A stretch of 57,923 bases of DNA from Rossellomorea aquimaris (GCF_003315075.1 NZ_QNRJ01000002.1:410094-468016), one strand, 5' to 3'. Counted from the stretch's first letter, positions 42,612 through 52,170 are shown. Numbers and translations are program-made. Notes: generated by a model from the letters alone, not told the origin.

Positions 42612-44342
42612 ATGAAGAAAGTCGTTTTAAGTACGTTAAATGCTAAATATATTCACACCAATCTGGCCATTCGTTGTCTGAAGGCCTTTGCAGAGCCAGA
42701 ACATGAGATAGAATTGGCTGAATACACCATTAAGGATCCCACCCTTAACATCGCTAGTGACTTGTTCTCGAAAAAACCTGATATTATTGGATTCAGCTGT
42801 TACATTTGGAATATCGAAGAGACAATCAAAGTGATCAAGATCCTTCGCAAAATCCTGCCTGAGGTAACCATTGTCCTGGGAGGTCCGGAAGTCACATATG
42901 ATGTTCCCTACTGGTTGGAGCGGCTGGAAGACGTTGACTTTATCGTGATCGGTGAAGGGGAAGAATCCTTTAAGCAGTTATTGGATGAACTGAATGGCGA
43001 CAGGGACTTTTCAAAGGTCCATGGAGTGGCTTACTTAGCAGATGGAAAGCCGGTCATCAAGCCACAGCAGAATAAAATTGATCTAAGGGAAGTACCTTCA
43101 CCGTTTCGCTTTCAAGAAGATCTGCCTCAATTGGGTAAAAGGGTGACGTATATCGAGACAAGCAGGGGTTGTCCATTTCGATGTCAATTCTGTCTCTCTT
43201 CGATCGAAGTAGGTGTACGTTACTTTGACAGAGAAAAGGTAAAAGATGACATTCGATTCTTAATGAAAAATGGCGCAAAAACCATTAAATTTGTGGACCG
43301 TACGTTCAATATCAGCCGTAGCTATGCCATGGAAATGTTTCAATTTCTAATCGACGAACACTTACCTGGAACCGTCTTTCAATTTGAAATCACAGCCGAT
43401 ATCATGAGACCCGAAGTCATTGAATTCCTGAACGAAAATGCCCCAGCAGGGTTATTTCGCTTTGAAATTGGAATCCAATCAACAAATGACGAAACGAATG
43501 ATCTTGTGATGAGAAAACAAAATTACTCGAAACTGACAAGAACCGTTACGATGGTCAAGGATGGAGGAAAGATCGATCAGCATCTGGATTTGATTGCCGG
43601 TCTGCCTGAAGAGGATTACAATTCATTCCGGAAAACGTTCAATGATGTATTTGAACTGCGTCCAGAGGAACTTCAATTAGGATTCCTGAAGATGCTTCGC
43701 GGTACAGGCTTAAGGATTCGTGCCAACGATCATCAATATACGTACATGGACCATTCACCTTATGAGATCCTCGGGAACAATGTATTATCCTTTGATGATA
43801 TCGTTAGAATCAAACAGGTTGAAGATGTATTAGAAAAGTATTGGAACGATCATCGTATGGACCGGACGATCGAATATCTGGTGACCGAATGCTTTGAGAC
43901 ACCATTCGATTTCTTCCAACTATTCGGCTCCTACTGGGAAAATCGTGGTTGGTCAAGAATCGGACATCAACTCGAGGATTTGTTTAAAAGACTGCATGAG
44001 TTCTTATTTACAGAGACAAGCTACAACATTTCGATTATTGAAGGTCTAATGAAACTGGATTATTTGGAGAATCAGAAGTACAAACCAAGAAAGCCTTGGT
44101 GGACACATGAACTGACCAAAGAAGAAAGGTCTGCGATATATCAAACCTTGCTGTCACAACCATCTATCGCAGGTGAATCTTTCGCTAGGCTAAACTTAAA
44201 TGAAAAAGAATTGTATAAGCATACACTCCTTGAAACGATTCAGTCGAAGGATGGACAAGATCAGTTTGTATTAGCTTACTTTGAGCCAGCCTCGGGTCAA
44301 TCTACCGTATTTGAGTTTGACCGACAATCTGTTTCACTATAA
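42612..44342 (+). CDS. B12-binding-type radical SAM protein with DUF4080
   Basis: 576 aa. N-terminal cobalamin-binding-like Rossmann domain (about 1-130, VTIVLGGPEVTYDVPYWL; no DxHxxG motif). Radical SAM barrel with cluster Cys187, Cys191 and Cys194 in SRGCPFRCQFC, and a C-terminal DUF4080 region (about 390-560). Family members are annotated as B12-dependent radical SAM proteins of unknown substrate. AAAAGGAG lies upstream of ATG. Monocistronic with its own structured leader, and a 21-bp terminator stem after it. Confidence 0.87.
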   Translation: MKKVVLSTLNAKYIHTNLAIRCLKAFAEPEHEIELAEYTIKDPTLNIASDLFSKKPDIIGFSCYIWNIEETIKVIKILRKILPEVTIVLGGPEVTYDVPYWLERLEDVDFIVIGEGEESFKQLLDELNGDRDFSKVHGVAYLADGKPVIKPQQNKIDLREVPSPFRFQEDLPQLGKRVTYIETSRGCPFRCQFCLSSIEVGVRYFDREKVKDDIRFLMKNGAKTIKFVDRTFNISRSYAMEMFQFLIDEHLPGTVFQFEITADIMRPEVIEFLNENAPAGLFRFEIGIQSTNDETNDLVMRKQNYSKLTRTVTMVKDGGKIDQHLDLIAGLPEEDYNSFRKTFNDVFELRPEELQLGFLKMLRGTGLRIRANDHQYTYMDHSPYEILGNNVLSFDDIVRIKQVEDVLEKYWNDHRMDRTIEYLVTECFETPFDFFQLFGSYWENRGWSRIGHQLEDLFKRLHEFLFTETSYNISIIEGLMKLDYLENQKYKPRKPWWTHELTKEERSAIYQTLLSQPSIAGESFARLNLNEKELYKHTLLETIQSKDGQDQFVLAYFEPASGQSTVFEFDRQSVSL

Positions 44343-44387
44343 ACAAGAAAAAATGTTAAGCGAACTGCTTAACATTTTTTCTTGTTT
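44341..44387. terminator. Bidirectional terminator, 21-bp stem
   Basis: AAACAAGAAAAAATGTTAAGC pairs perfectly across a 5-base loop. Serves the radical SAM gene and the convergent SASP-like gene, whose frame ends inside the stem. Confidence 0.85.
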
Positions 44388-44655
44388 TCTTTTGCTTTTG
44401 GCTGTTTTTGTGTCACTTCCAGAATCTTAGCCGCATTAACATCTCCAAATTCCTGACCAAATTCTTCACGGAAAGATTGTTTTTTATCCTTCATCAGCTT
44501 CTGCCCTTCATCCCTTTAGAAGAGTTTCTATTCTTTCCCTTCGCAGGATCTTCTGCTTGTGAGAATTCAGCGGAGAATTCTGCCTCTTGCTTATTCTTTA
44601 AAGGTGTTTGATTATTCTTTTCAGCAGCATTATACTGAGCTTTACGTTTCATCAT
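44369..44655 (-). pseudogene. Frameshifted SASP-like spore gene (two overlapping frames)
   Basis: ATG 44655 (AAAGGAG upstream) opens a 53-aa frame with MMKRKAQYNAAEKNNQTPLK and EAEFSAEFSQAED, ending at TGA 44494. A second frame starts at ATG 44494, sharing one base, and encodes 41 aa with REEFGQEFGDVNAAKILEV, ending TAA 44369. Adding one G to the GGG run near 44510 joins them as ...NSSKGDEGQKLMKDKKQ, a natural-looking single protein of about 95 aa with two EF-type repeats like gamma-type SASPs. Alternatives are translational coupling of two peptides or a homopolymer sequencing error. Confidence 0.6.
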
Positions 44656-44808
44656 TAACTCATCTCCTTTGTATCCTTACTTTCCCCACCCGATACTCTT
44701 TCCATTCCGAAAGAGTCCGCGAAAGGTATTCCATTACTAGAAGAAAAAGTCTGAATAAATGAAGCATATAACCAAAAACTATGCAAAAATGCTAAATGAG
44801 GATATAAC

Positions 44809-45333
44809 ATGATACTTGTCTTCTTATTTTGTTACGCTCTACTTGGATGGAAATTCGGGAATTGGAAAGATTTCTACAGCTATTATCCAACATTGTTGTT
44901 TTTTATTATTGGAGACCTACTTTCACAGTTTCTTTTGTATGACTACTCTATGTGGAAATTCCATGCGATTACAGCATTCGGCGATCACATCAGCCTGAAT
45001 CATACGATCATTTCCCTGTGTAAAATGCTTGTTCAATACACCTCAACCATTTCCATCTTTATCGGCAGGCTCCCCTCGACATACCGGGGGAAAATAGCCT
45101 GGATACTATTGTGGACGGGTATTTATGGTGTGACGGAAGGCTTATCCCATTTACTTGGAATGATGACCTATCACAACGGCTGGCATTTGGGATGGGATAT
45201 CCTATTTAATATCATGATGTTCACCGTACTCATTGTTCATCATAAAAACCCGTTGGTAGGATGGATTATATCCTTCCCCATCATTCTCTTCCTTTGGCTT
45301 TACTTTGATGTTCCCTATTCTGTGCTCAAATAA
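44809..45333 (+). CDS. CBO0543-like integral membrane protein
   Basis: 174 aa, five to six membrane helices. Features such as WKDFYSYYPTLLFFIIGDLL, WEGIYGVTEG-like (WTGIYGVTEGLSHLLG) and WDILFNIMMF fit the CBO0543 family of Bacillus/Clostridium membrane proteins of unknown role. GAGGATATAAC precedes ATG. Alone, with a shared terminator to ktrD. Confidence 0.72.
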   Translation: MILVFLFCYALLGWKFGNWKDFYSYYPTLLFFIIGDLLSQFLLYDYSMWKFHAITAFGDHISLNHTIISLCKMLVQYTSTISIFIGRLPSTYRGKIAWILLWTGIYGVTEGLSHLLGMMTYHNGWHLGWDILFNIMMFTVLIVHHKNPLVGWIISFPIILFLWLYFDVPYSVLK

Positions 45334-45360
45334 AAAAACGATGCGGCATGCATCGTTTTT
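45332..45360. terminator. Bidirectional terminator before ktrD end
   Basis: AAAAACGATGC/GCATCGTTTTT, 5-base loop, placed exactly between two convergent stop codons. Confidence 0.85.
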
Positions 45361-46713
45361 CTATCCAATAATGACCCTTTCCTTTGGATAATGATATTTG
45401 GTTGTTTTTTCTTTTCCACCTATCATAAACAAGAAGGAAAGTATGCCGACACGTCCTATAAACATGAGGCCTATAATCACGCTCTTTCCAATTGTTGAAA
45501 GGTCAGATGTGATTCCCAATGATAAACCTGTGGTTCCAAAGGCTGAAGCTACTTCAAATATTATTTCAATCAGACTGTGGTCTTCTGTAATCGTTAGGAT
45601 TACCACCGCTACAAAGCACATAAGGACGGCCACCATCGTAACGACTAGGGACTTAATGATGTCCTGTTCGTGCACTTCTCTCCTAAAGACCTTGATCGTT
45701 TTATTGCCCCTGGCGAAGTGGAATAAGAACAAAATATTCAGGGCAAAGGTCGTTGTCCTAATTCCCCCACCCACTGAGCTTGGAGAGGCCCCGATGAACA
45801 TTAGCGCACTCATCACCATTAAAGTCGGAGTTGAAAATTCAGCGACATTCATGGTGGCTAGTCCTCCACTCCTAGTGGATGCAGACTGAAATAATGAATA
45901 AAAGAATGATTCATGCCAGGTCATTCCTGCAAAAAATTGATCATATTCGAATAACCAAATAATTAAAGTCCCAAATACCAACAATAGCCCAAAAGTAATG
46001 GTTGTAATTTTAGTAAACAAGGAAAAATGATGTTTATTTCGGTGCTTATTCAATAGATAGTCTTTTGTTTCAATCAATACGGGAAATCCTATTGCACCTA
46101 ATGTAATTAAAATAATGGTAATAAATTGAACAAAATAGTCATTTTTATATGGAATAAGTGACTGACCAGTGATATCAAAGCCAGCGTTAGTTGTTGCACT
46201 TACTGAGGCGAAGAGTCCATGTATGAAAGCTTCCTGCCAACTTGGATAATAGCTTAAAAAATATACCCCTAATATGAATGCACCTACTAGTTCAATAATA
46301 ATGATGATGAGGAGTATTTGTTTTAATAGATGAACAAGACCCGACAAGTTGGATTGATTTTGATCCATCATAATCAACCGTCGTTCTTTCAAACCAATTT
46401 TCTTTCCTACTAAAAGCCAGAAAAACGTTCCAAGGGTCATGATTCCAATTCCACCGAACTGTAAAACAAATATCAATAAGAAAATCCCTACTGTGTTAAA
46501 CGTATCCGCAGTACTAACAACCGTCAAGCCTGTTACGCTGACGGCACTGACAGAAGTGAAAATAGCATCAATAAAACTCCACTCTGCCCCGGGTTTATGG
46601 GCAAATGGTAAGCTCAAAAGAATCGTCGCCACAGTCACAGCGATAAGGTAAAAGGTCACAATGACTTGAGCTGGAGTCAATTTATTCAAATTTAATCTAA
46701 GTTTATACCACAT
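45361..46713 (-). CDS. ktrD: Potassium uptake channel subunit KtrD (TrkH/KtrB family)
   Basis: 450 aa. Four M1-P-M2 repeats with pore loops [42 protein letters not shown] and [13 protein letters not shown]; intramembrane gating loop region [15 protein letters not shown]. Forms the K+/Na+ channel that works with the cytosolic RCK ring KtrC (not in the window). Assigned KtrD rather than KtrB by length and by position next to sspD and ykrP/kinE. Confidence 0.88.
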   Translation of the reverse strand: MWYKLRLNLNKLTPAQVIVTFYLIAVTVATILLSLPFAHKPGAEWSFIDAIFTSVSAVSVTGLTVVSTADTFNTVGIFLLIFVLQFGGIGIMTLGTFFWLLVGKKIGLKERRLIMMDQNQSNLSGLVHLLKQILLIIIIIELVGAFILGVYFLSYYPSWQEAFIHGLFASVSATTNAGFDITGQSLIPYKNDYFVQFITIILITLGAIGFPVLIETKDYLLNKHRNKHHFSLFTKITTITFGLLLVFGTLIIWLFEYDQFFAGMTWHESFFYSLFQSASTRSGGLATMNVAEFSTPTLMVMSALMFIGASPSSVGGGIRTTTFALNILFLFHFARGNKTIKVFRREVHEQDIIKSLVVTMVAVLMCFVAVVILTITEDHSLIEIIFEVASAFGTTGLSLGITSDLSTIGKSVIIGLMFIGRVGILSFLFMIGGKEKTTKYHYPKERVIIG

Positions 46714-46978
46714 ATCTGTTTTTCCCTTTCAAGGTTATTTCCTTTTCTATCTTAATGAATATGTACGAAGAATGAAAGGAAAAATGGGTAATTTCCTATA
46801 TGTTTATTCTTTCTTTAAGGAAAGCAGCTTAAACCATCAAGTATCCGTGATTCATTTCCTCCCATACAAACTATACAATTTCGGCGAAATATTACCATTC
46901 ATGTTCGAAGAAATAAGACAAATAATAGTACTACAGAAACATCATTGTTTCAAGTCTACTACTAAGGAGGAAACAACC

Positions 46979-47179
46979 ATGGCAAGAAGCAGTAATAAAT
47001 TACTCGTTCCTGGTGTTGAACAATACCTTGATCAAGTGAAATATGAAATCGCTCAAGAGTTTGGTGTGACACTCGGATCAGATACAGTAGCTCGCTCTAA
47101 CGGATCCGTTGGAGGAGAAATTACAAAACGACTGGTTAAACAAGCTCAATCTCAACTTTCCGGACAACAAACTAAATAA
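46979..47179 (+). CDS. sspD: Alpha/beta-type small acid-soluble spore protein SspD
   Basis: 66 aa. Classic alpha/beta [24 protein letters not shown], the GPR cleavage region YEIAQEFGV, then [20 protein letters not shown] and LVKQAQSQL. Coats and protects DNA in the spore and is degraded at germination. Start ATG 46979 with TAAGGAGG six bases upstream; the open frame upstream lacks family resemblance. A weak sigma-G-like pair, GTATC-17-CATACAA, lies around 46840-46870. Confidence 0.95.
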   Translation: MARSSNKLLVPGVEQYLDQVKYEIAQEFGVTLGSDTVARSNGSVGGEITKRLVKQAQSQLSGQQTK

Positions 47180-47188
47180 TATTGGCTT

Positions 47189-47219
47189 GGGGTAGCTGGA
47201 TTCACCAGCTACCCCTTTT
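47189..47219 (+). terminator. Terminator of sspD
   Basis: GGGGTAGCTGG/CCAGCTACCCC, 5-base loop, TTTT tail. Confidence 0.88.
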
Positions 47220-47228
47220 AAATGAGAA

Positions 47229-47251
47229 CGACCCATTTAATAAATGGGTCG
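47229..47251 (-). terminator. Palindromic terminator of sigI-rsgI
   Basis: CGACCCATTTA, one base, then its exact complement, 8 bases beyond the rsgI stop. The T tract is poor (TTCTCATTT). Confidence 0.6.
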
Positions 47252-47258
47252 CTGTTTA

Positions 47259-48338
47259 TTAGTCTTTATCTTTTTTACTCTCTTTTTTTTCTTGATGATC
47301 ATTTTTCTTTACTTCGTTATTCTTTTCGTGATTATCACGGTTTTCTTTGCCTCTGGTTTGATCTTTATCTCCCTGTTTAGAAGAACCATTGTGTTTCCCA
47401 TTGGACTCATTCCATTTGTGGTGGTCAGATGAATTGCTTTTGCCCTGGGATTGTGCAGGTTTTTCTTGAGGCTTATTTTCATTTGAAAGAGGTTTATTAT
47501 TTTTTGGATGGTTCTCAGGTTTCGATGGTTTCTGCTTCTTCTCTTCAGATGGTAACTCCACATTTTGACTCTCGACCTTTGAATTCTCCTCTTTCTTCAT
47601 TCCCTCTTTAAGCACATCTTGCTCTTTACTATCCTCTATAGGATCACTTGCCGGTTTCGGTGCTTCAACTTTTTCAGTTTCCCGTAATAAAGACCCCGCA
47701 GTCATTCCTTTATCAGAAGCTTCTTCTCTCATTTCCTGCGATGTTTCTTTCACCGTAATGTTCATGTTGTGATCTGTGCTGTATTCTTGAACAAACTTAT
47801 TTATTTCAGCAACCAAATCATCTTCACTCTGACCATTTGAATCCTCAATAAATGAAGAGGTGATGAGAACATTTTGATTCTCTTTTAAATATCCCAATTC
47901 CTCGCATAACAGGAAGATTTCCTCTGTCACTTCACTTACATCCATGTTATCCCAGTCAACTAACTCTTTTAGAAGCAATTTGGCATCTTCATTGTAAGGG
48001 GTAATCTTGATCACCTGTTGTTTTTCATTCAGTGTCAATTCCATACTTGGATTGATATCGACAGACACATAGGCATATGCCTGGTTATCCTGTAAGAAAT
48101 CACTTGAAAACAGGGTGAGGATGATGATGATAGTTGTTAATAATGCAGTCGATACTTTCCAATTCCATTTAATAGATGGTTTGGCGATAGCAGTTTCATG
48201 ATGCAAAGGAAAGAAAGGAATTTCATCTCCAATTGTATAATTTTGATTGGGCTGCCTTCTTCCCGTCAGAAATTCCCCTTCTGACGTCATCATAACGAGG
48301 ATATCACGTCTAATTTCCATAATAATCCCATTTTTCAT
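47259..48338 (-). CDS. rsgI: Anti-sigma-I factor RsgI
   Basis: 359 aa (B. subtilis 381). Cytosolic RsgI_N domain (about 1-55), one membrane helix (about 64-84, STALLTTIIIILTLFSS), an extracellular periplasmic-type domain starting YAYVSVDINPSMELTLNEKQ, then a long disordered Lys/Asn/Glu/Asp/His-rich tail from about 200 to the end. It holds SigI at the membrane. Start overlaps the sigI stop by four bases (ATGA). Tail composition resembles that of the neighbouring DUF5667 protein. Confidence 0.93.
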   Translation of the reverse strand: MKNGIIMEIRRDILVMMTSEGEFLTGRRQPNQNYTIGDEIPFFPLHHETAIAKPSIKWNWKVSTALLTTIIIILTLFSSDFLQDNQAYAYVSVDINPSMELTLNEKQQVIKITPYNEDAKLLLKELVDWDNMDVSEVTEEIFLLCEELGYLKENQNVLITSSFIEDSNGQSEDDLVAEINKFVQEYSTDHNMNITVKETSQEMREEASDKGMTAGSLLRETEKVEAPKPASDPIEDSKEQDVLKEGMKKEENSKVESQNVELPSEEKKQKPSKPENHPKNNKPLSNENKPQEKPAQSQGKSNSSDHHKWNESNGKHNGSSKQGDKDQTRGKENRDNHEKNNEVKKNDHQEKKESKKDKD

Positions 48339-49090
48339 ATCTCTAACCGCCCTTTTAAGTAATCCCGTAAATACACATAATCTCCAATAAGAATAAGAGT
48401 AATGGCAATAATATATTTTCTATTTCTCTCAATTGTTTTTCTACTAACGTTTACCTGTTTCTCTAATTTTTTTATGGGTAATCGTTTCTTTTCAAGGAGG
48501 TACTCCAATAATTCCTTGGAATTCACCACCGTTTTAGCAATGTCAATGGCATTCAGTCTGGCATCTTCATGCTTAGGTGATTGTTCGACCAGCTCATGGA
48601 AGGATAATTTGAAGTGAGAAAGATGTTCTTGGAAAGAGATGATCTCTTCACGCCTCTTCGTTCCTTCCTGCTGCTTCCCATATTCTTCAACTGAGACAAT
48701 TTGCTCGATTGTTAAATTAGGGTTCTCTTCATCATCCTCAACCAGACTCATGTCGATGCTCACATCCTGATACCTTCCGTTTTTTCTGATATAATCTATT
48801 ACTTTCCGTTTGATGATTACTTCAGAAAAACTAATGATGGATGACCCTCGCTGATGATTATATTTTAAGATAGCGTCATGAAAGGCAATAAGACCGATGC
48901 TGAATTCATCATCACTTTCATAGATATACCGCTTGCAGACTGAAGATACCGTCTTTTTTATAAATGGCTTATAGTCTTCCAGAACTATGTTCAGTAATTG
49001 TTCATCACCATTTTGTATTCGTATCGCCATGTCTTCGAGCGTTTGTTTCTTCTTTTGTTTGGCTAGTAAAATCAGTATTACATTTAGCAT
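48335..49090 (-). CDS. sigI: RNA polymerase sigma factor SigI
   Basis: 251 aa from ATG 49090, exactly the length of B. subtilis SigI. Region 2-like SSVCKRYIYESDDEFSIGLI and IIKRKVIDYIRK; C-terminal NVSRKTIERNRKYIIAITLI. Controls heat and cell-envelope stress functions in B. subtilis. TGGAG lies eight bases before the ATG; the longer frame adds seven residues without support. Co-transcribed with rsgI. Confidence 0.95.
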   Translation of the reverse strand: MLNVILILLAKQKKKQTLEDMAIRIQNGDEQLLNIVLEDYKPFIKKTVSSVCKRYIYESDDEFSIGLIAFHDAILKYNHQRGSSIISFSEVIIKRKVIDYIRKNGRYQDVSIDMSLVEDDEENPNLTIEQIVSVEEYGKQQEGTKRREEIISFQEHLSHFKLSFHELVEQSPKHEDARLNAIDIAKTVVNSKELLEYLLEKKRLPIKKLEKQVNVSRKTIERNRKYIIAITLILIGDYVYLRDYLKGRLEI

Positions 49091-49288
49091 CAGTCTCACT
49101 CCATCCTGCACACTATTATACTCATATGAAGTTGATATTAAAAGGATAATAGAGAGGAAGGGGTACTGCTTAAGTAATCTTTACAGATGCAATCAACTCA
49201 GTAATTGAAGTCTCACTTTAAGTTCAGCATCCCCTTCGAGACTGACGAATCATTAGTTTCAGCCTATCCTGAAGCTATTGCTTTATAC

Positions 49289-50455
49289 TTAGTCTTTATT
49301 GTGACCCTTGCCGTTTTCTTTTCCGCTTTTACTGTTCTGACCCTGGTGTTCCTTCTGTTTTGAAGCTGGCTGATGCTGTTTCTTTTCTACTTTAACATCA
49401 TGACGAGCTTGTTTTTCCTCGTTTTTCATTTGTTTACGAACTTCTTTTGCTTCTTTTTTCTCTTGCTTTTGTTGTTGCTTTAATTCTTTTTTCTCTTCTT
49501 CTTCTACATGTTTAACTTTTACTGGGGCAGTCTTTGCTGCTTGAGGAGATTCCTGAATTGTATTTTCAGCTGTATCCTCATCATTTGTTGTATCGGTTGG
49601 TGCTGATTCCTCAACTGTTGTTTCAGGGTCTTCCACTACCAATTCATCGGATTCTGTTTCTTCTTGAGCATTTGCTTTTTTCGCCCATTTCTCTTCAAGT
49701 TTTGCAAGCTTTTCGGCTAATTTCATATAGCTCTTCTCAATATTTTTTTGAAGGGCGGCTTTCGCTTTAGGGTTCTTCACTTTCTCCAGATTAGCTTGAA
49801 GTGCGATGATATTTTGTGACATTAATTCTTCCATTTCCGTCATTTCATCCGATTTTTCTTCGGAATCTGATTCTTCTACAGTTTCTTCATCATTACTTTC
49901 TTTGATTTCTTCCGTTTCAATGTTTTCCTCTTCAGTATTCGATTCAACTGTGGTTTCGTCCGCTGACTCTCCCATTGATTCATCGCTAGAAGCTTCTTCG
50001 TTCTCACCGTGTGATGATTCGTCTCCAGAACGTTGAATCATTTCAATGGCATGATTGATTGCTTCGATGGCTTCCTCTTCTTTTCCTTCTTCAAATAAAG
50101 CTTCTACTTCAGCAAGCCTTTCTGCTGCATACTCTGCAAGTAATTTTGCTTCTTTCGCATCATCCATCGTAAAGGCAAGCTTCACTTTCTCTAAAGCAAG
50201 CTTAGCAAAATAGAAGAAATCACCAGGAAGTAATGATGGGGTTTCCGTCTTTTCCAGTTCTTCAATTTCTTTTTTAGCAGAATCAATCATGGCTTCGTCA
50301 TTCACTGCAACGCCTGTACTGCCCTTTTGCTCAATTGTAACCGTGTCGAACGTTTTTTCATCGTTATTCGCATAAGCCAATGAACCTGAAAAGCTAATAG
50401 ATCCTGCCACTAATACAGCTAAAGATGATTTCATTAATTTGGAATATTTTGTCAT
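49289..50455 (-). CDS. Secreted DUF5667 protein with long charged tail
   Basis: 388 aa. Signal peptide (about 1-29, ending GSLAYAN). DUF5667 block at about 70-130: LLPGDFFYFAKLALEKVKLA, AAERLAEVEALFEEG. Then a Glu/Ser/Thr/Asp-rich acidic linker (about 145-215), a second helical segment (about 215-265), another acidic linker, and a strongly basic Lys/Gln/Glu coiled-coil-like tail ending KGHNKD. No catalytic motif. It lies 198 bases upstream of sigI on the same strand with no convincing terminator between, so a link with the SigI system is possible. ACCCCC at 50540-50535 (minus) upstream resembles a SigI -35 element. Confidence 0.8.
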   Translation of the reverse strand: MTKYSKLMKSSLAVLVAGSISFSGSLAYANNDEKTFDTVTIEQKGSTGVAVNDEAMIDSAKKEIEELEKTETPSLLPGDFFYFAKLALEKVKLAFTMDDAKEAKLLAEYAAERLAEVEALFEEGKEEEAIEAINHAIEMIQRSGDESSHGENEEASSDESMGESADETTVESNTEEENIETEEIKESNDEETVEESDSEEKSDEMTEMEELMSQNIIALQANLEKVKNPKAKAALQKNIEKSYMKLAEKLAKLEEKWAKKANAQEETESDELVVEDPETTVEESAPTDTTNDEDTAENTIQESPQAAKTAPVKVKHVEEEEKKELKQQQKQEKKEAKEVRKQMKNEEKQARHDVKVEKKQHQPASKQKEHQGQNSKSGKENGKGHNKD

Positions 50456-50607
50456 ATGTACACCTCGGAAGTTAAGTTTTATTGGTCGATCGATCGCCTT
50501 ATTAAAGGAGTTACGTTAAGAGAATTTTTTTTGAGGGGGTTTATACAAATAAAAATTGAAAAAGTTCTCATAAAGGAGAGGGATGGTAGACATATGCTTC
50601 CTCATAG

Positions 50608-50644
50608 CAAAAAAGCTAACGTGAATTTTTCTCACGTTAGCTTT
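50608..50644 (-). terminator. Terminator of the TerC gene
   Basis: 13-bp stem AAAGCTAACGTGA with complement; minus-strand TTTTTT tail. 11 bases beyond the stop. Confidence 0.85.
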
Positions 50645-50654
50645 CGATTTTTCT

Positions 50655-51443
50655 TTATTCGGCTTTGGCTTCTTTGGCTTCTTCTTTGGCTTCTTCCTGT
50701 TTTGCTTTCTTTCGTGATAATAAATATCCTCCAACTGATAAAAGGATTAAAACGGTCCAGAAGACGAGCTTCCAAGGCTTCGATTCAGGAAAATGGTGAT
50801 CCAGAATCGCTACATCAGGATGAGCAAGCGTAAAGACAGCCAGCTTCACCCCAACCCAACCAACAATTAAAAACGCCGCTGATTCCAATGTAGGATATTT
50901 CTCCAATAGCTTCACAAACCATGTTGCAGCAAATCGCATGATCACCAAGCCGATGATTCCACCAAGGAACATGACGATAAACTGACCTCCATCAATTCCA
51001 CCGACATCAAACCATCCGGTTGGCTGCAAAGTAACCGCTAAAGCTACGGCAGCTAACATGGAGTCAACTGCAAAGGCGATGTCTGCAAGCTCTACCTTCA
51101 ATACCGTCGTCCAGAAACCTGAGCCCTTGTTAGACTCTGACTCGACAACTCCCGTATCTTTCCTCTTTTTAACGAAATGATGAATCGACACATAGAATAA
51201 ATAAATGGCCCCGATGGCTTGAACCTGCCATACATTCACTAAGAACGAAATGAGGAATAGTGCAGCAAATCTAAAGACAAAAGCTCCCAGCAGACCATAA
51301 AAGAGTGCTTTCTTTCTTTGTTCTACCGGCAGATGTTTAACCATGACTGCCATAACAACTGCATTATCGGCAGCCAGAATTCCTTCAAGACCAACAAGGA
51401 TGAGCAGCACCCAACCATATTCCAATAACATTGAAGCATCCAT
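50655..51443 (-). CDS. ykoY: TerC-family membrane protein YkoY
   Basis: 262 aa, seven to eight membrane helices. TerC hallmarks: LEGILAADNAVVMAVMVKHL and ELADIAFAVDSMLAAVAL, each with a conserved Asp for metal binding; C-terminal Lys/Glu/Ala-rich tail. B. subtilis YkoY (MeeY) is implicated in Mn2+ export and metalation of secreted enzymes. AGGAGGGAC precedes ATG 51443. Regulated by the yybP-ykoY riboswitch directly upstream. Confidence 0.93.
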   Translation of the reverse strand: MDASMLLEYGWVLLILVGLEGILAADNAVVMAVMVKHLPVEQRKKALFYGLLGAFVFRFAALFLISFLVNVWQVQAIGAIYLFYVSIHHFVKKRKDTGVVESESNKGSGFWTTVLKVELADIAFAVDSMLAAVALAVTLQPTGWFDVGGIDGGQFIVMFLGGIIGLVIMRFAATWFVKLLEKYPTLESAAFLIVGWVGVKLAVFTLAHPDVAILDHHFPESKPWKLVFWTVLILLSVGGYLLSRKKAKQEEAKEEAKEAKAE

Positions 51444-51506
51444 TAATGTAAGTCCCTCCTATTTACACAATTAGTTTTCCAATAGGCAAGGATTTTTATA
51501 AAATAA

Positions 51507-51632
51507 AAAGACCCTTGCCTAAAAAAGGCAAAGGTCTTGCTGAGCATAATCATTATGCCAACAAAGCCGATGGAATAATCCATGAACTGACGACTTTGTT
51601 TAGGTATGAAACCTATAGCTACTCCCCTTTGA
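51507..51632 (-). promoter_or_regulatory. yybP-ykoY (manganese) riboswitch with terminator
   Basis: Minus strand from 51632: AAAGGGGAGTAGCTATAGG, an arm with CAAAGTCGTCAG..., a GCATAATGATTATGC hairpin and then AGCAAGACCTTTGCC, the conserved core of the motif. AGACCTTTGCC also pairs with GGCAAGGGTCT (51510-51520) to give a terminator followed by TTTTTATTTT. Mn2+ binding should hold the aptamer and let transcription pass to ykoY. Confidence 0.93.
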
Positions 51633-51702
51633 CAGGTAGAAAACGTTTAAGTTGTATAGCCATATCTTACCTCATGAATGACGTTTCGTAAAGAGATAAT
51701 AC

Positions 51703-52170
51703 TTAATGGATCCGGAGGAGGATTGATCGAATGATTAGTCCAAGCACCACTCCGGGAATCACGAACAACATCGGCAAAAAGACAGGTCCGATAAATTCAC
51801 CAAATAAATATACCTTCGGAGAGTACATCAAGCCAACGGTCACCATATAAGCAGACAAGACAAAGGGTAAAAATATATAAGGTTCTTCCTTGGTTTGAGC
51901 AAGCTTATAAGCATCCCACATGGCAAACATATAAAGACATGGATAAAACATCAACCATTGATAATCAATGACAGAAGCTGCTTTATGGGTTTCCCCTAAA
52001 AAACTATACATAATCCCTTGATTGAAGTTACTTTGGACATTGATAATAATCTCAAGAAGCACAAATAACGTTCCCTTAAACCAAAGTCCAACCAGTAATT
52101 GCGGAAAACCAGGGAGAGCGATGCTCCATAGAATTCCTTCTAATTTTGTAATAGAAGTTTTCATGGGCAT
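51703..52170 (-). CDS. Hypothetical four-helix membrane protein
   Basis: 155 aa, not recognised. Membrane segments about 28-45, 75-90, 100-118 and 130-150, with LPGFPQLLVGLWFKGTLFVL near the N-terminus and AMWDAYKLAQ in a loop. Start is uncertain (MPMKTS; ATG 52170 or 52164), the ribosome site GGGATG being weak. On the same strand as ykoY but separated from it by the riboswitch. Confidence 0.7.
   Translation of the reverse strand: MPMKTSITKLEGILWSIALPGFPQLLVGLWFKGTLFVLLEIIINVQSNFNQGIMYSFLGETHKAASVIDYQWLMFYPCLYMFAMWDAYKLAQTKEEPYIFLPFVLSAYMVTVGLMYSPKVYLFGEFIGPVFLPMLFVIPGVVLGLIIRSILLRIH

Noticed and set aside
47309..47563. Antisense or alternate-frame ORFs within rsgI and the DUF5667 gene (47309-47563, 49534-50036)
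   Set aside because: They are by-products of low-complexity Lys/Glu/Ser coding in the real genes, with no starts supported by ribosome sites.
50456..50833. 125-aa plus-strand frame opposite the ykoY end
   Set aside because: It covers the terminator and the antisense of the ykoY tail; the apparent charged stretch is the shadow of the Lys/Glu-rich C-terminus of YkoY.
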